Of a DNA stretch of 64,000 nucleotides, positions 36,946-48,858 are shown piece after piece. Below the pieces are notes generated by a model, which was given only the letters and a program-made list of their open reading frames with translations, was not told the DNA's origin and ran no database searches. Location of the stretch: NCBI RefSeq assembly GCF_003863965.1, contig NZ_RRCN01000001.1, forward strand, positions 3,864,304-3,928,303, read 5' to 3'. How positions within the stretch are numbered: the first letter of the stretch is position 1; each line of letters starts with the position of its first letter. Position numbers and translations under genes: made by a program. The stretch comes from Paenibacillus oralis (GTDB lineage: Bacteria; Bacillota; Bacilli; Paenibacillales; Paenibacillaceae).

Positions 36946-37121
36946 AAGCATCTCCTTGATTATATTGTTCGATTATTCTATTTTATCAAAAAGCGGAAGG
37001 CAAGGGAAAGGCACTGGTCATAGGCTTCATTTCAGCTTGCTGTAGATATCGGACGGATGGTTGAGGTAGAATGAACATGAATGAATTTTGGCGAAATGAA
37101 CAAACAAGGGAGGCGGAAAAA

Positions 37122-37499
37122 ATGCAGCGCACCTATGCCGGAATCGGCGCGGTCGTCATGCTGCTCGCCGTTGCGCTTGGCGCATTCGGGGCGCATATGT
37201 TGAAGGCGAAAATCGGCGAGACGGCCATTGGCACTTATGAAACTGGAGTACATTACCAGATGATTCACGGGATTGCGATCCTGCTGACGGCGTTTTTTGC
37301 CGGGCAATGGGGGGAATCCGGGCGGCTTCGCTGGGCGGGCCGGCTGTTTCTGCTCGGCGTCATCCTGTTCTCAGGCAGCCTGTACGGATTGGCTGCACTC
37401 CATTGGACCTGGCTCGGGCCGGTTACGCCGCTCGGGGGCGTTTCTTTTATCGCCGGTTGGCTGCTGCTCGCGCTGGAGGCTTGGAGCAAGAAGGCTTAG
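37122..37499 (+). CDS. DUF423 membrane protein (YwdK-like)
   Basis: A 125-residue integral membrane protein with four hydrophobic helices. Family marks are GALGAFGAHML-like ALGAFGAHMLK near 20, ETGVHYQMIHGIAIL near 45, LFSGSLYGLAA near 85 and TPLGGVSFIAGW near 103. Function of the family is unknown. GGGAGG lies 8 bp before ATG 37122; the ORF extends upstream to 37071 without a ribosome site. A strong terminator follows. Confidence 0.9.
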   Translation: MQRTYAGIGAVVMLLAVALGAFGAHMLKAKIGETAIGTYETGVHYQMIHGIAILLTAFFAGQWGESGRLRWAGRLFLLGVILFSGSLYGLAALHWTWLGPVTPLGGVSFIAGWLLLALEAWSKKA

Positions 37500-37503
37500 A
37501 ACG

Positions 37504-37555
37504 GAAAAAGACGGCTGAAGGGCTCCACGGCGGAGCGGGTTCAGCCGTCTTTTTG
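37504..37555 (+). terminator. Terminator after the DUF423 gene
   Basis: AAAAAGACGGCTGAA pairs with TTCAGCCGTCTTTTT around an inner GCTCC/GGAGC stem. Confidence 0.92.
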
Positions 37556-37568
37556 AAGATGATAGAAT

Positions 37569-37585
37569 TTATAACTCAACTTTCG
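37569..37585 (+). repeat. Solo copy of an insertion-element end
   Basis: TTATAACTCAACTTTCG is identical to the outer part of the inverted repeats at 55330 and 57281 that flank the IS1595-like gene. No transposase gene adjoins this copy. Confidence 0.6.
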
Positions 37586-37609
37586 GTGCGACCAGAACGA
37601 AATTCCACG

Positions 37610-37793
37610 AATTGCAAAAGTGCAGGCGAATTTCGTCGGAATTCCCCGAAAATGGCGGTTCAACTGCAAAAGTGCATTCATTCCCGGTCAAAAGTCCCTT
37701 ATTTATCGAATAGCCCCAAAAAAGATGCACTTTTTCATTTTAATCGCTTTAAAATGGTGATTTACGGAAAACAGAATGCATTTTTGCAGTTGA
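37610..37793. repeat. Four-box palindromic element, subtype A, copy 2 (reverse orientation)
   Basis: Boxes TGCAAAAGTGCA start at 37613 and 37665; TGCACTTTTTCA at 37726 and TGCATTTTTGCA at 37777 are inverted. Spacing is 51-52 bp. Its reverse complement aligns end to end with the copy at 1.0 kb, including linkers such as TTTCCGTAAA and GGCTATTCGATAA. Confidence 0.88.
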
Positions 37794-37871
37794 ATTCATC
37801 TCAGTGAGCTGTCCTTCTTCCCATGAAAACGATAAGCTCGGCTGAATGACGTGAATCGTCCATTTCCTGGA

Positions 37872-38435
37872 TTAAGTGTCCAGGAAGTCGATAATTTCGC
37901 TCAGCTTCAGGTTATAGACCTGTTTCTCGTCCACATGATACACGTTCAACGCGTACGTTTCCGGCAGGAAGTTCAAAATCCGGCACGGGATGCTCATCCG
38001 TTCGCCGTTCCGGTTGACGTATAGCCGCACCAGCTTGTTTCCTGTAATGTAACTCTGAATCCACTTCTGAAATTCCTCGCTGGAAGCGAAGTCCCTGAAG
38101 CCGCTGGCGGCTTGATCCGGGGCGGGCGATTTCGCTTTTGGCTGGGGTTCGCTTTTTTTGCCGTCAGCGGGTGTGTTGTTGTTTGCCTCCGTTTTTCCCA
38201 AGCGCTTATAGGTCTTGGAAATAAAGGACTGCTTCCGGTTCGCAAGCAGCGATTCGATGATTTCGCCCAGTTCAATTCCCGAATTAATCCGGAAATCTAT
38301 GATTTCAGGCCCGTTGTTCAACATTTGCAGCAGGTTCTGAAGCGCCTGTCCGTTCGTTTTGCTCCGAATCAACACTTCCACGTTAAATAAGTAACCGGAT
38401 TCATCCTCATGATGCTGTTCAGTTTGCTTGTCCAT
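37872..38435 (-). CDS. Hypothetical protein with C-terminal small beta domain
   Basis: Family not recognised. The 187-residue protein has an N-terminal alpha/beta part (about 15-75; YLFNVEVLIRSKTNGQALQ) and a polar linker rich in Pro, Ala and Lys (about 80-110). The C-terminal segment (about 115-187) contains KLVRLYVNRNGERMSIPCR and ends LKLSEIIDFLDT, a pattern that resembles small Sm- or WYL-like beta barrels. GGGGGA precedes ATG 38435. It is cytoplasmic by sequence and divergent from dps. Confidence 0.6.
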   Translation of the reverse strand: MDKQTEQHHEDESGYLFNVEVLIRSKTNGQALQNLLQMLNNGPEIIDFRINSGIELGEIIESLLANRKQSFISKTYKRLGKTEANNNTPADGKKSEPQPKAKSPAPDQAASGFRDFASSEEFQKWIQSYITGNKLVRLYVNRNGERMSIPCRILNFLPETYALNVYHVDEKQVYNLKLSEIIDFLDT

Positions 38436-38650
38436 AGTTCCCCCATAAAAGTCGTGTTCGGTTTGACTTCATTAATAATAGCACCGCTCAATAAACAATC
38501 ATAGCCCCAAATTCCCAAAAAGAACACGGAACGAAACTGGAAATACTTAATAGCGAACGCCGAATGAATCGAACCTGTTTCGTAAACACTGGTTATGGGT
38601 AATAAATAAGCGAGCATACTCTATTCCAAGCTGAAGGTAGGGGATGAATC

Positions 38651-39124
38651 ATGACGCAATCGGATGCCAAACAAGCAGGCCAGTCGAACAAGACGGTCCT
38701 GGAGCAGTTGCTTAACGTACAGGTCGCCAATTTGAACGTATTATACGTCAAGCTGCATCATTTTCATTGGTACGTTCAAGGCGGCAGTTTCTTTACCCTG
38801 CATGCCAAATTCGAACAGCTATATAATGAAGCTGCGGAGCAGATGGACGCCATAGCCGAACGGATGCTTGCCCTGAAGTGGGAGCCTGCCGCAACGTTAA
38901 AGGAATATCTCGAACTGTCCTCCATTCAGGATGCGGCGGGGCAGGCAGAGCCGCAGGCCATGGTGCAGAGCTTGATCGAGGACCTTGCCACCTTGGCGGA
39001 GTCTTATCATGAAGCGATCGATTTGGCCGATCAGGCCGGCGATGATGTCACCGGCGACTTGTTGACGGGGTACAAAAGAGATTGGGAAAAGCACATGTGG
39101 ATGCTGCGTTCTTACTTGGGCTGA
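38651..39124 (+). CDS. dps: Dps-family ferritin-like protein
   Basis: A 157-residue mini-ferritin that stores iron and protects DNA or cells from peroxide in a 12-mer. The ferroxidase ligands are visible in LHHFHWYVQGGSFFTLHAKFE (His near 37 and 49) and EAAEQMDAIAERM (Asp near 64, Glu near 68). The polar N-terminal tail has few lysines, so DNA binding is not assured. GGTAGGGG precedes ATG 38651. I see no PerR box in the 200-bp divergent gap. Confidence 0.92.
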   Translation: MTQSDAKQAGQSNKTVLEQLLNVQVANLNVLYVKLHHFHWYVQGGSFFTLHAKFEQLYNEAAEQMDAIAERMLALKWEPAATLKEYLELSSIQDAAGQAEPQAMVQSLIEDLATLAESYHEAIDLADQAGDDVTGDLLTGYKRDWEKHMWMLRSYLG

Positions 39125-39274
39125 TTAGGGACGCTTAAGTCAGTCTTGCGTTCGAACAGGGCTTGGCCGTCATGAAGCGGGCCGAGCCTTTTTCGTGTGG
39201 CGGTATGTCCGCCGGCGTACGTTGATTATGCATACAAATTAGGTTAGAATGAAATGAGAATCAATGAGAATCAC

Positions 39275-39289
39275 TTAGAATTATTCTAA
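39275..39289. promoter_or_regulatory. 7-1-7 palindrome (PerR/Fur-like) at the suf promoter
   Basis: TTAGAATTATTCTAA is a perfect 7-1-7 dyad, one mismatch per arm from the PerR box TTATAATNATTATAA. It covers the -35 position of the suf promoter, and two more GAGAATCA-type half-sites precede it (39254-39272). Binding would block the polymerase. Confidence 0.6.
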
Positions 39290-39306
39290 TGTGATAATTG
39301 TTATGC

Positions 39307-39312
39307 TATAAT
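39307..39312 (+). promoter_or_regulatory. -10 element of the suf operon
   Basis: A consensus TATAAT about 60 bp before sufC. The -35 at the correct spacing (39284-39289, TTCTAA) is poor and lies in the palindrome. Confidence 0.6.
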
Positions 39313-39372
39313 GGCAAAAACAAAGGGCAACGTCCCTGGCTAAACTCTCGTATGATGGAAGGAGCAGGAAAA

Positions 39373-40155
<783 letters not shown>

Positions 40156-40175
40156 GCGGAAGGAGGAACCATAAG

Positions 40176-42693
<2,518 letters not shown>

Positions 42694-42694
<1 letters not shown>

Positions 42695-43116
42695 TGCAAC
42701 TGGACGATTTGTACCGCCGCGTCATTATGGATCATTATAAAAACCCGCGCAACCGCGGAAAATTTGCTGGAGATGCCGTTACGGTCGACCTGAACAATCC
42801 GACCTGCGGCGACCGGATTTCCTTGCAGCTGATCATCGAGGGCGACATCGTCAAGGACGCCCGGTTTACCGGGGAAGGCTGCTCGATCAGCATGTCGTCG
42901 GCCTCGATGATGACGGAAGCCGTCAAGGGCCGGACGCTGACGGAGGCGTTGGACTTGGCCGGACGTTTCTCCAAGCTGATGTTAGGCGAATCCGTGGATT
43001 TTGACGATTACGAGGATCTTGAGGCCTTATCCGGCGTTAACAAATTTCCGGCCCGGATCAAATGCGCCACATTAGCTTGGAACGCTTTGAAAAAAGGGAT
43101 TCAAACCGAATCTTAA
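42694..43116 (+). CDS. sufU: Zinc-dependent sulfurtransferase SufU
   Basis: A 140-residue IscU-like protein that in Firmicutes accepts sulfur from SufS by swapping zinc ligands. The zinc ligands are in NPTCGDRIS (Cys, Asp), EGCSISMSSASMM (Cys) and ARIKCATLAW (Cys). The insert of about 20 residues between the second and third Cys, typical of SufU rather than IscU, is present. ATG 42694 shares its first base with the sufS stop. Confidence 0.95.
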
Positions 43117-43137
43117 ATTTAAGGAGGGACCTGACTC

Positions 43138-44535
43138 ATGGCCAAAAAAGCACCGGAATTGGAAGAGTACAAATATGGTTTTCGGGACGAACACAAAGCG
43201 ATATTCCAATCGGGTAAAGGTTTGACCCGCGAAATCGTGACGGAGATCTCCCGTATTAAAAACGAACCGGAATGGATGCTTAATTTCCGGCTGAAATCGT
43301 TGGAACAATTCGAGAAGATGCCGTTGCCGCGTTGGGGCGGGGATCTAAGCGAGCTTGATTTTAACGATATTCAATATTATGTAAGACCTTCGGAAAAGCA
43401 AGGGAAAACTTGGGAAGAGGTTCCTGCCGAAATCAAAGAAACGTTTGATAAACTCGGGATTCCGGAAGCGGAGCAGAAATTCCTCGCCGGGGTATCCGCG
43501 CAATACGAATCCGAGGTCGTTTATCACAGCATTCAGAAGGACCTGGAAGACCAAGGCGTTATTTTTATGGATACGGATTCCGCACTGCGCGAGTATCCGG
43601 AGTTGTTCCGCGAATACTTCGGCACCGTCGTTCCGGCGGCGGACAACAAGTTTGCCGCTTTGAACAGCGCCGTCTGGTCCGGAGGCAGCTTCATTTACGT
43701 GCCGAAAGGCGTGAAATGCGAAATCCCGCTGCAAGCTTATTTCCGCATTAACTCGGAAAATATGGGCCAGTTCGAACGCACGCTGATCATCGCCGACGAA
43801 GGCAGCTTCGTGCACTACACGGAAGGCTGCACGGCGCCGATCTACAGCACAAACTCGCTGCATAGCGCGGTCGTGGAAATTATCGTGAAAAAGGATGCCC
43901 GCGTGCGTTATACGACGATCCAAAACTGGGCGCCGAACATTTACAACCTCGTTACGAAACGTGCGGTGGCCGAAGAGAACGCCACGATGGAATGGGTCGA
44001 CGGCAACATCGGCTCCAAGCTGACGATGAAATATCCAGCGGTTGTGCTCAAAGGCCGTGGCGCGAAAGGCAGCGTGCTGTCGATCGCGGTAGCGGGCAAA
44101 GGCCAGCTTCAGGACGCCGGGGCGAAAATGATTCACCTGGCGCCGGATACGACGTCTACGATCGTGTCCAAATCGATCAGTAAACATGGCGGTAAAGTGA
44201 CGTACCGCGGCCTCGCTTCCTTTGGCCGTCAGGCGGAAGGCGCGAAGGCGAACATCAAATGCGATACGCTGATCCTCGACAATGAGTCGACGTCGGACAC
44301 GATTCCGTACAACGAGATCATGAACGACAACATCGTGCTGGAGCACGAAGCGACCGTTTCGAAGGTGTCGGAAGAGCAGCTCTTCTACTTGATGAGCCGC
44401 GGCCTTACCGAAGAAGAAGCGACGCAAATGATCATCATGGGCTTCATCGAACCGTTCACCAAGGAGCTGCCGATGGAGTACGCGGTGGAAATGAACCGGT
44501 TGATCAAGTTCGAGATGGAAGGTTCGATCGGTTAA
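43138..44535 (+). CDS. sufB: Fe-S cluster scaffold protein SufB
   Basis: The main scaffold on which new clusters form, in a complex with SufC and SufD. It has 465 residues. The beta-helix core contains [20 protein letters not shown] near 185, [20 protein letters not shown] near 223 and [17 protein letters not shown] near 260. The conserved Cys near 228 (EGCTAP) and Cys near 378 (NIKCDTLIL) are present. AAGGAGGG precedes ATG 43138. It is the last gene of the operon and is followed by a terminator. Confidence 0.96.
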   Translation: MAKKAPELEEYKYGFRDEHKAIFQSGKGLTREIVTEISRIKNEPEWMLNFRLKSLEQFEKMPLPRWGGDLSELDFNDIQYYVRPSEKQGKTWEEVPAEIKETFDKLGIPEAEQKFLAGVSAQYESEVVYHSIQKDLEDQGVIFMDTDSALREYPELFREYFGTVVPAADNKFAALNSAVWSGGSFIYVPKGVKCEIPLQAYFRINSENMGQFERTLIIADEGSFVHYTEGCTAPIYSTNSLHSAVVEIIVKKDARVRYTTIQNWAPNIYNLVTKRAVAEENATMEWVDGNIGSKLTMKYPAVVLKGRGAKGSVLSIAVAGKGQLQDAGAKMIHLAPDTTSTIVSKSISKHGGKVTYRGLASFGRQAEGAKANIKCDTLILDNESTSDTIPYNEIMNDNIVLEHEATVSKVSEEQLFYLMSRGLTEEEATQMIIMGFIEPFTKELPMEYAVEMNRLIKFEMEGSIG

Positions 44536-44568
44536 GGAAAAGCTGAGGCTATCCACGGTTTCGGTTGC

Positions 44569-44601
44569 AAAATCCGCAGATTTACTCTGCGGATTTTTTT
44601 A
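44569..44601 (+). terminator. Terminator of the suf operon
   Basis: AAAATCCGCAGA pairs with TCTGCGGATTTT over a 5-nt loop, with T7 after the stem. Confidence 0.95.
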
Positions 44602-44657
44602 CATAATGGGGAAAACCATCATCTACCGGTAGAGTAGGCGCTGAATCTGATGGGATC

Positions 44658-44842
44658 AAATGCAAAAGTACATTTGAGTTTCCGCAAATTTCTGCTTTTG
44701 AGCGGTTGAAGTGCAAAAATACATCTGATTTGAGGCTACTGGATCAAAAAGTATCTTTTGCCCGGAAATGAACTGCACTTTTACAGTTGAGCCGCCAATT
44801 TCGAGGGATTTCGACGAAAATCGCATGCACTTTTGCATTTCA
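44658..44842. repeat. Four-box palindromic element, subtype A, copy 3
   Basis: TGCAAAAGTACA at 44661 and TGCAAAAATACA at 44712 are forward; TGCACTTTTACA at 44774 and TGCACTTTTGCA at 44826 are inverted. Spacing is 51-52 bp. It lies between convergent sufB and the L,D-transpeptidase gene. Confidence 0.88.
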
Positions 44843-44909
44843 TCATCGTAACGGACGTCAGGAGGGGCCTCAGGAGACCTTATTGTCTCCAATTCAGCAC
44901 AAGTTACGG

Positions 44910-45248
44910 CTACTGCCTGATCGTCACGCTCGTCCCGATCGGCAAGATTCTTGCCAGCTCGATCACATCCGGGTTGTACATGCGGATGCAGCCGTGCGAA
45001 ACCTCTTTGCCTATGGTGGAAGGATCATTGGTGCCGTGAATCCCGTAATGGGGTTTGGATAACCCCATCCAATACGCGCCGAACGGGCCGCCGGGATTTG
45101 GGGCTTTGTTGACGATCGTATAGGTGCCTTGCGGCGTTTGCGTGAGCATTTTTCCGATCCCGACCGGAAACGCGCGGACGACGGTGTTGTTGTCCAGCAA
45201 ATATAGCTTTCTGTCCGAAAGATCGACGATGATGCGGTAGTTCGGCAT
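44910..45248 (-). CDS. L,D-transpeptidase, catalytic domain only
   Basis: A 112-residue YkuD-fold enzyme that makes 3-3 cross-links or attaches proteins to peptidoglycan. The motif [20 protein letters not shown] (about 72-91) holds the catalytic His and Cys. There is no signal peptide, LysM or membrane helix, which is unusual because the substrate is outside the cytoplasm. It might act in the forespore/mother-cell space or leave by another route. ATG 45248 follows GGAGGCG at about 8 bp; upstream in-frame codons to 45311 encode no signal peptide either. Confidence 0.88.
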   Translation of the reverse strand: MPNYRIIVDLSDRKLYLLDNNTVVRAFPVGIGKMLTQTPQGTYTIVNKAPNPGGPFGAYWMGLSKPHYGIHGTNDPSTIGKEVSHGCIRMYNPDVIELARILPIGTSVTIRQ

Positions 45249-45362
45249 GTTGTGCGCCTCCACGTTTTTGCCATAGTGTATGCTCTCTGGGCGGGAGTGG
45301 ATTGGGCGCACAAAAGGCCGCTCCGGGTCGATTTTGACCTATGGAGCAGCTCCTGCGCAGGC

Positions 45363-46409
45363 TTACAGGTAAACTTCTTCAATCGTGGTCTCCCGTTCTT
45401 TGGACAGGTCGATGAAGCGGGAATCGGTTTGGACGAGCGGGCGGAAAAAATCGGTCTGGTTCGTCATGACGATCGAGCCGACTTCGCCGCTGCTGAGCAG
45501 CACCTTCTTGCCGATGAAGTTCGGCAGCAAATGGCCGATCAGCGCTTGCGTCGGTTCGGGGCTGAGCTTGCCGAAGCTGAGGCTGTTCAGTTCGCGCAGC
45601 ACGGTCAGCAGTTCCTGCTTGGAGCGGTAAACCCGATTGGTGGTCATTGCGGAATAAACGTCGGCGACGGCGGCGATTTTGGCGAAAGGATGGATGTCTT
45701 TGGCGTGCAGGCCATTTGGGTATCCGCTCCCATCCTCGCGTTCATGGTGCTGCAGGGCCACTTGAGCGGCGATTTCATCTCCGGTTGAGTGTAGGATGAT
45801 TTCATATCCGTAGGCGGGATGTCTTTTGACCTGATCGAATTCCTCCGGCGTTAGTTTGCCGGGTTTGGACAAAATTTCCTGCGGCACTTTGCAATTGCCG
45901 ATGTCGATCAAGTAGCCGGCCTTGCCGGCCTGGTAGGCTTTCTCCTTGGAATAACCGAGCCAGGAAGCGATATAATAGGAAAGCATCCCGACCTGCATAG
46001 AGTGATGATAGGCATAGTTGTCATCGCCTCCTAAGAGCAGCAGCAAGGAGACGACGTCTTTATGGTCAACGAGTTGATTGACCATGGGCTTAAGCAGCTT
46101 GTCCACTTTGGCATTATCAAAGGTACCGTGAGTTAGCGCTTCCAAGAAAATCTGTTCAAAACCGTCCACGGTATCGTCCAAAATGGGTTTGACTTTTTGC
46201 GCCGGATGGGAAGGCCACTCTTCCGGAGGGGCGTCCACATCCCGGCTTTGCGGTTCAATATCCACGTAGTCGATACCGTGCTGCATCAATTTCACGATGG
46301 CATCTTTCGTCAACCGGGCGCCTTTCTGCATAACAAAAACGCCGTAATTGTTAAAGATGTCGGTTTGAAGACGATCTCCGGGGCTCAGTTCCATGATATG
46401 CACTTTCAA
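45363..46409 (-). CDS. HD-GYP-related protein with altered metal site
   Basis: The N-terminal domain (about 1-95) resembles the DUF3391-type region that precedes HD-GYP domains (MELSPGDRLQTDIFNNYGV). The HD-GYP part follows (about 115-290) with YHHSMQVGM, LQHHEREDGSGYPNGL and DVYSAMTTNRVYR. Active enzymes split cyclic-di-GMP at a bi- or trinuclear metal centre using an HDxGK motif. Here the motif reads LIDIGN, so the His is Ile and the Lys is Asn (about residue 168). The paralog at 49.8 kb keeps LHDVGK. I choose TTG 46409, 9 bp after GAGGTG; GTG 46421 is possible. Catalysis is doubtful; a binding or regulatory role is possible. Confidence 0.82.
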   Translation of the reverse strand: MKVHIMELSPGDRLQTDIFNNYGVFVMQKGARLTKDAIVKLMQHGIDYVDIEPQSRDVDAPPEEWPSHPAQKVKPILDDTVDGFEQIFLEALTHGTFDNAKVDKLLKPMVNQLVDHKDVVSLLLLLGGDDNYAYHHSMQVGMLSYYIASWLGYSKEKAYQAGKAGYLIDIGNCKVPQEILSKPGKLTPEEFDQVKRHPAYGYEIILHSTGDEIAAQVALQHHEREDGSGYPNGLHAKDIHPFAKIAAVADVYSAMTTNRVYRSKQELLTVLRELNSLSFGKLSPEPTQALIGHLLPNFIGKKVLLSSGEVGSIVMTNQTDFFRPLVQTDSRFIDLSKERETTIEEVYL

Positions 46410-46443
46410 GGGCGATGACACCTCATATCACCAGTTTTCCTTT

Positions 46444-46472
46444 ATAATAACAGGAAATATTTGGATTGACAA
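46444..46472 (-). promoter_or_regulatory. Promoter of the altered HD-GYP gene
   Basis: On the minus strand TTGTCA and TATTAT are separated by 17 bp, about 35 bp before the start codon. Confidence 0.7.
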
Positions 46473-46492
46473 CGAGAATTATGGGGCGCCAG

Positions 46493-47245
46493 TCACCGTA
46501 CCGAGCTGTAAGTCCCGGGGACAGAAGGGTTCCATGGACCCAAGCCGTGCCCTTTCCATTCGGAACCGTCTTCCCAGATTTCCTTCTTCCAAATGGGCAC
46601 GATTTGTTTCAGCCGTTCGATGGCGTAACGGCTCGCTTCGTAGCAGCTGTCCCGGTGCGGGGCCGATACGGCGATCACAACGCTGATTTCGGCCAGACCG
46701 ACCCGGCCGATCCGATGGCTGATGGCGCATCTGGTTCCCGGCCATTTCTCGCCGAGCTCGGCGCCGATTTGCCGCAGTTTGGCCAAGGCCATCGGCACGT
46801 AAGCTTCGTATTCCAGATGTACCGTGCGGCGCCCCTCGGTCCATTCCCGGGTCGTTCCGATAAAAGCAAGCGATGCGCCGTGCGCGGGGGTGATGACTTT
46901 GCGGCTGACCTCTTCGGCGGAAATCGGCTCCTCGGTAATGACATAAAGATCGCCCTCTGCCTGGGATTCTCCGTCTTCCGCGGCGTTTTCCCCGCCCGAA
47001 ACCGGCGGAATCAGAGCCACCTCGTCATGTTCGGTAATGACGGCGTCCCCTGCGGCATATTCCTGGTTAACCGCCACGAACGAAGCGTCAATCAGCGTTG
47101 AAGCGGCGGGATATGCGGCGGCCAAGGCTTCTTTCAGCTGAGTCGCGGTCACTTGCTGAAGTTCGGGCTGCGGATATGCAAAATCGAGGCTGGACGCGCC
47201 GATGCGGTCGGCCAACCCGGCAAATAAAGCAATTTTGATGTTCAT
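46493..47245 (-). CDS. MoaD-MoaE fusion, molybdopterin synthase
   Basis: Both subunits of molybdopterin synthase lie in one 250-residue chain. MoaD covers about 1-84: MNIKIALFAGLADRIG, AVNQEYA, DEVALIPPVSGG. The Gly-Gly that must be free for sulfur loading is followed by 12 acidic residues. MoaE covers about 98-250: ISAEEVSRKVITPAHGA, FIGTTREWTEGR, HRIGRVGLAEISVVIAVSAPHR and the catalytic-lysine region IVPIWKKEIWEDG. A fused protein of this kind (MoaX) in mycobacteria is cleaved after the Gly-Gly. ATG 47245 follows GAGGAGA. The cofactor serves NarG. Confidence 0.92.
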   Translation of the reverse strand: MNIKIALFAGLADRIGASSLDFAYPQPELQQVTATQLKEALAAAYPAASTLIDASFVAVNQEYAAGDAVITEHDEVALIPPVSGGENAAEDGESQAEGDLYVITEEPISAEEVSRKVITPAHGASLAFIGTTREWTEGRRTVHLEYEAYVPMALAKLRQIGAELGEKWPGTRCAISHRIGRVGLAEISVVIAVSAPHRDSCYEASRYAIERLKQIVPIWKKEIWEDGSEWKGHGLGPWNPSVPGTYSSVR

Positions 47246-47290
47246 ACGAAATCTCCTCGGTTTGGTTTGATTGTAATATATCATTATCAG

Positions 47291-47320
47291 AAGACAATGA
47301 TCAATTTTAAGGTATATAAT
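47291..47320 (+). promoter_or_regulatory. Promoter of the metallophosphatase gene
   Basis: A consensus TATAAT at 47315-47320 with AAGACA at 47291-47296, 18 bp apart, in the gap between divergent moaDE and the phosphatase gene. Confidence 0.5.
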
Positions 47321-47384
47321 ACTCTTTGAACTCTAAAATTTAGAATAGGCCGGTTTTAAGGAGAAGGCAAGGGGGCAGGATGTG

Positions 47385-48824
47385 ATGCCGGAGATGGACC
47401 AGGATACATTAACGATTCTTTATACGAACGATATACATAGCCATTTCGGCGCCATGGAGCGCATCGCAGCCATGATCGATGAATTGCGGGCCCAGGCGTC
47501 CGGACCTACGCTTGTTCTCGATATCGGGGACCATATGGACCGCTCCGCCGTGGAAACCGAAGGGACGATGGGACAGGCCAACGTGGACGTGCTGAACCTG
47601 ACGGGTTACGATGCCGTGACGATCGGCAACAATGAAGGGCTGACGTTTACCCCCGACCAGCTTGAACAGGCTTACGCGGAGCTGAAAAGCCCCGTGGTGT
47701 GCGGCAATATTTTGGAAAAAGCAACCGGACGTCCGCCGGTCTGGATGCAAAGACGGCTGATTGTGCAAAAAGGCGGGTTTACGATCGGCCTGGTTGCGGC
47801 AACGGCTGCTTTTGCCGAATTTTATGATCTGCTGGGCCTAGGCGCTTTGAATCCGCGGGAAACGATTGCTGAAGACGTGCGGCAGCTTCGCGGCCAGGCG
47901 GATCTGGTGATCGTCATGTCCCACCTGGGGCTGGCGCTGGACCGCGAGCTGGCGGAGACGGTTCCGGGGATCGACCTGATTTTGGGCGGACATACGCATC
48001 ATCTGCTGGAGACGCCCGAGCCGATCGGCTCGGCGATGATTACGGCGGCCGGTAAATTCGGCCGTTATCTGGGAAAAATCGTCGTCCGCAAAAATCCGGC
48101 GGGCCAGGGGCGAGCCTTCCAAATCGGCGGCGCTTGCCGCGAAGTGGGAGACGGGCCCAAGCAGGAGCGGGTGACCGAAGCGATTTCCCGGAACCTCACG
48201 CTTGCCAAAGAGCGATTAAGCCGTACCGTGGCCGTCACGGAGCGCAGCCTGCCGGTAGATTACGGCGCCGAATCTCCGTTTGGCAATTTGCTCGCGCAAG
48301 CGGTCCGGAGATATACGGGCAGCGAGCTGTCGATGGTGAACAGCGGGCAACTGCTGGCCGGCCTTCCGGCAGGCGAGATCAGCGCGGGGATGCTGCATGA
48401 GCGGTGCCCGTCGCCTATCAACCCTTGCAGAATGAAGCTGAGCGGTGAGGACATTCTTTACAGCCTGGAGCAGTCGCTATTGGATGAAATGAAGGAGAAA
48501 GTCATTTTCGGTTATGGTTTCAGAGGGAAAGTGCTGGGGTGCATTTGCACCGACGGCATGGAGATTCTCTACCATCCGGACGCCCCTCCCTTCCGGCGGA
48601 TCGTAGAGGCCCGCGTGGCGGGAAAACCCGTGGAAGCCCGGCGAATCTATGATGTCGGCACATTGGATATGTTTGCGTTCGGCGTCGGCTATGAGCGGCT
48701 GAAAAACGGAAGCGAGAAGCGGTACATGCTCCCTGACTTTCTTCGCGATCTGCTGCGGATGGAGCTGCAAACGCGCGGCGCGGTGGAAAATTGTTTTCAT
48801 CAGCGATGGAAAAAAGTAGAATAA
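47385..48824 (+). CDS. 5'-nucleotidase/UshA-family metallophosphatase (YunD-like)
   Basis: A 479-residue two-domain enzyme. The N-terminal calcineurin-like part has LYTNDIHSHFG near 11, VLDIGDHMDRS near 45, TIGNNEG near 82 (the usual GNHE motif has Asn for His here), VMSHLGL near 175 and LGGHTHH near 203. The C-terminal 5'-nucleotidase domain covers about 280-460 (GAESPFGNLLAQAVR, MVNSGQLLAG). Unlike UshA it has no signal peptide, so it is likely cytoplasmic. ATG 47385 follows AAGGGGG; GTG 47382 is an alternative. Substrate is unknown. Confidence 0.87.
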   Translation: MPEMDQDTLTILYTNDIHSHFGAMERIAAMIDELRAQASGPTLVLDIGDHMDRSAVETEGTMGQANVDVLNLTGYDAVTIGNNEGLTFTPDQLEQAYAELKSPVVCGNILEKATGRPPVWMQRRLIVQKGGFTIGLVAATAAFAEFYDLLGLGALNPRETIAEDVRQLRGQADLVIVMSHLGLALDRELAETVPGIDLILGGHTHHLLETPEPIGSAMITAAGKFGRYLGKIVVRKNPAGQGRAFQIGGACREVGDGPKQERVTEAISRNLTLAKERLSRTVAVTERSLPVDYGAESPFGNLLAQAVRRYTGSELSMVNSGQLLAGLPAGEISAGMLHERCPSPINPCRMKLSGEDILYSLEQSLLDEMKEKVIFGYGFRGKVLGCICTDGMEILYHPDAPPFRRIVEARVAGKPVEARRIYDVGTLDMFAFGVGYERLKNGSEKRYMLPDFLRDLLRMELQTRGAVENCFHQRWKKVE

Positions 48825-48858
48825 AAGAATAGACGTCATACCTGATCAGGAGGATGGG

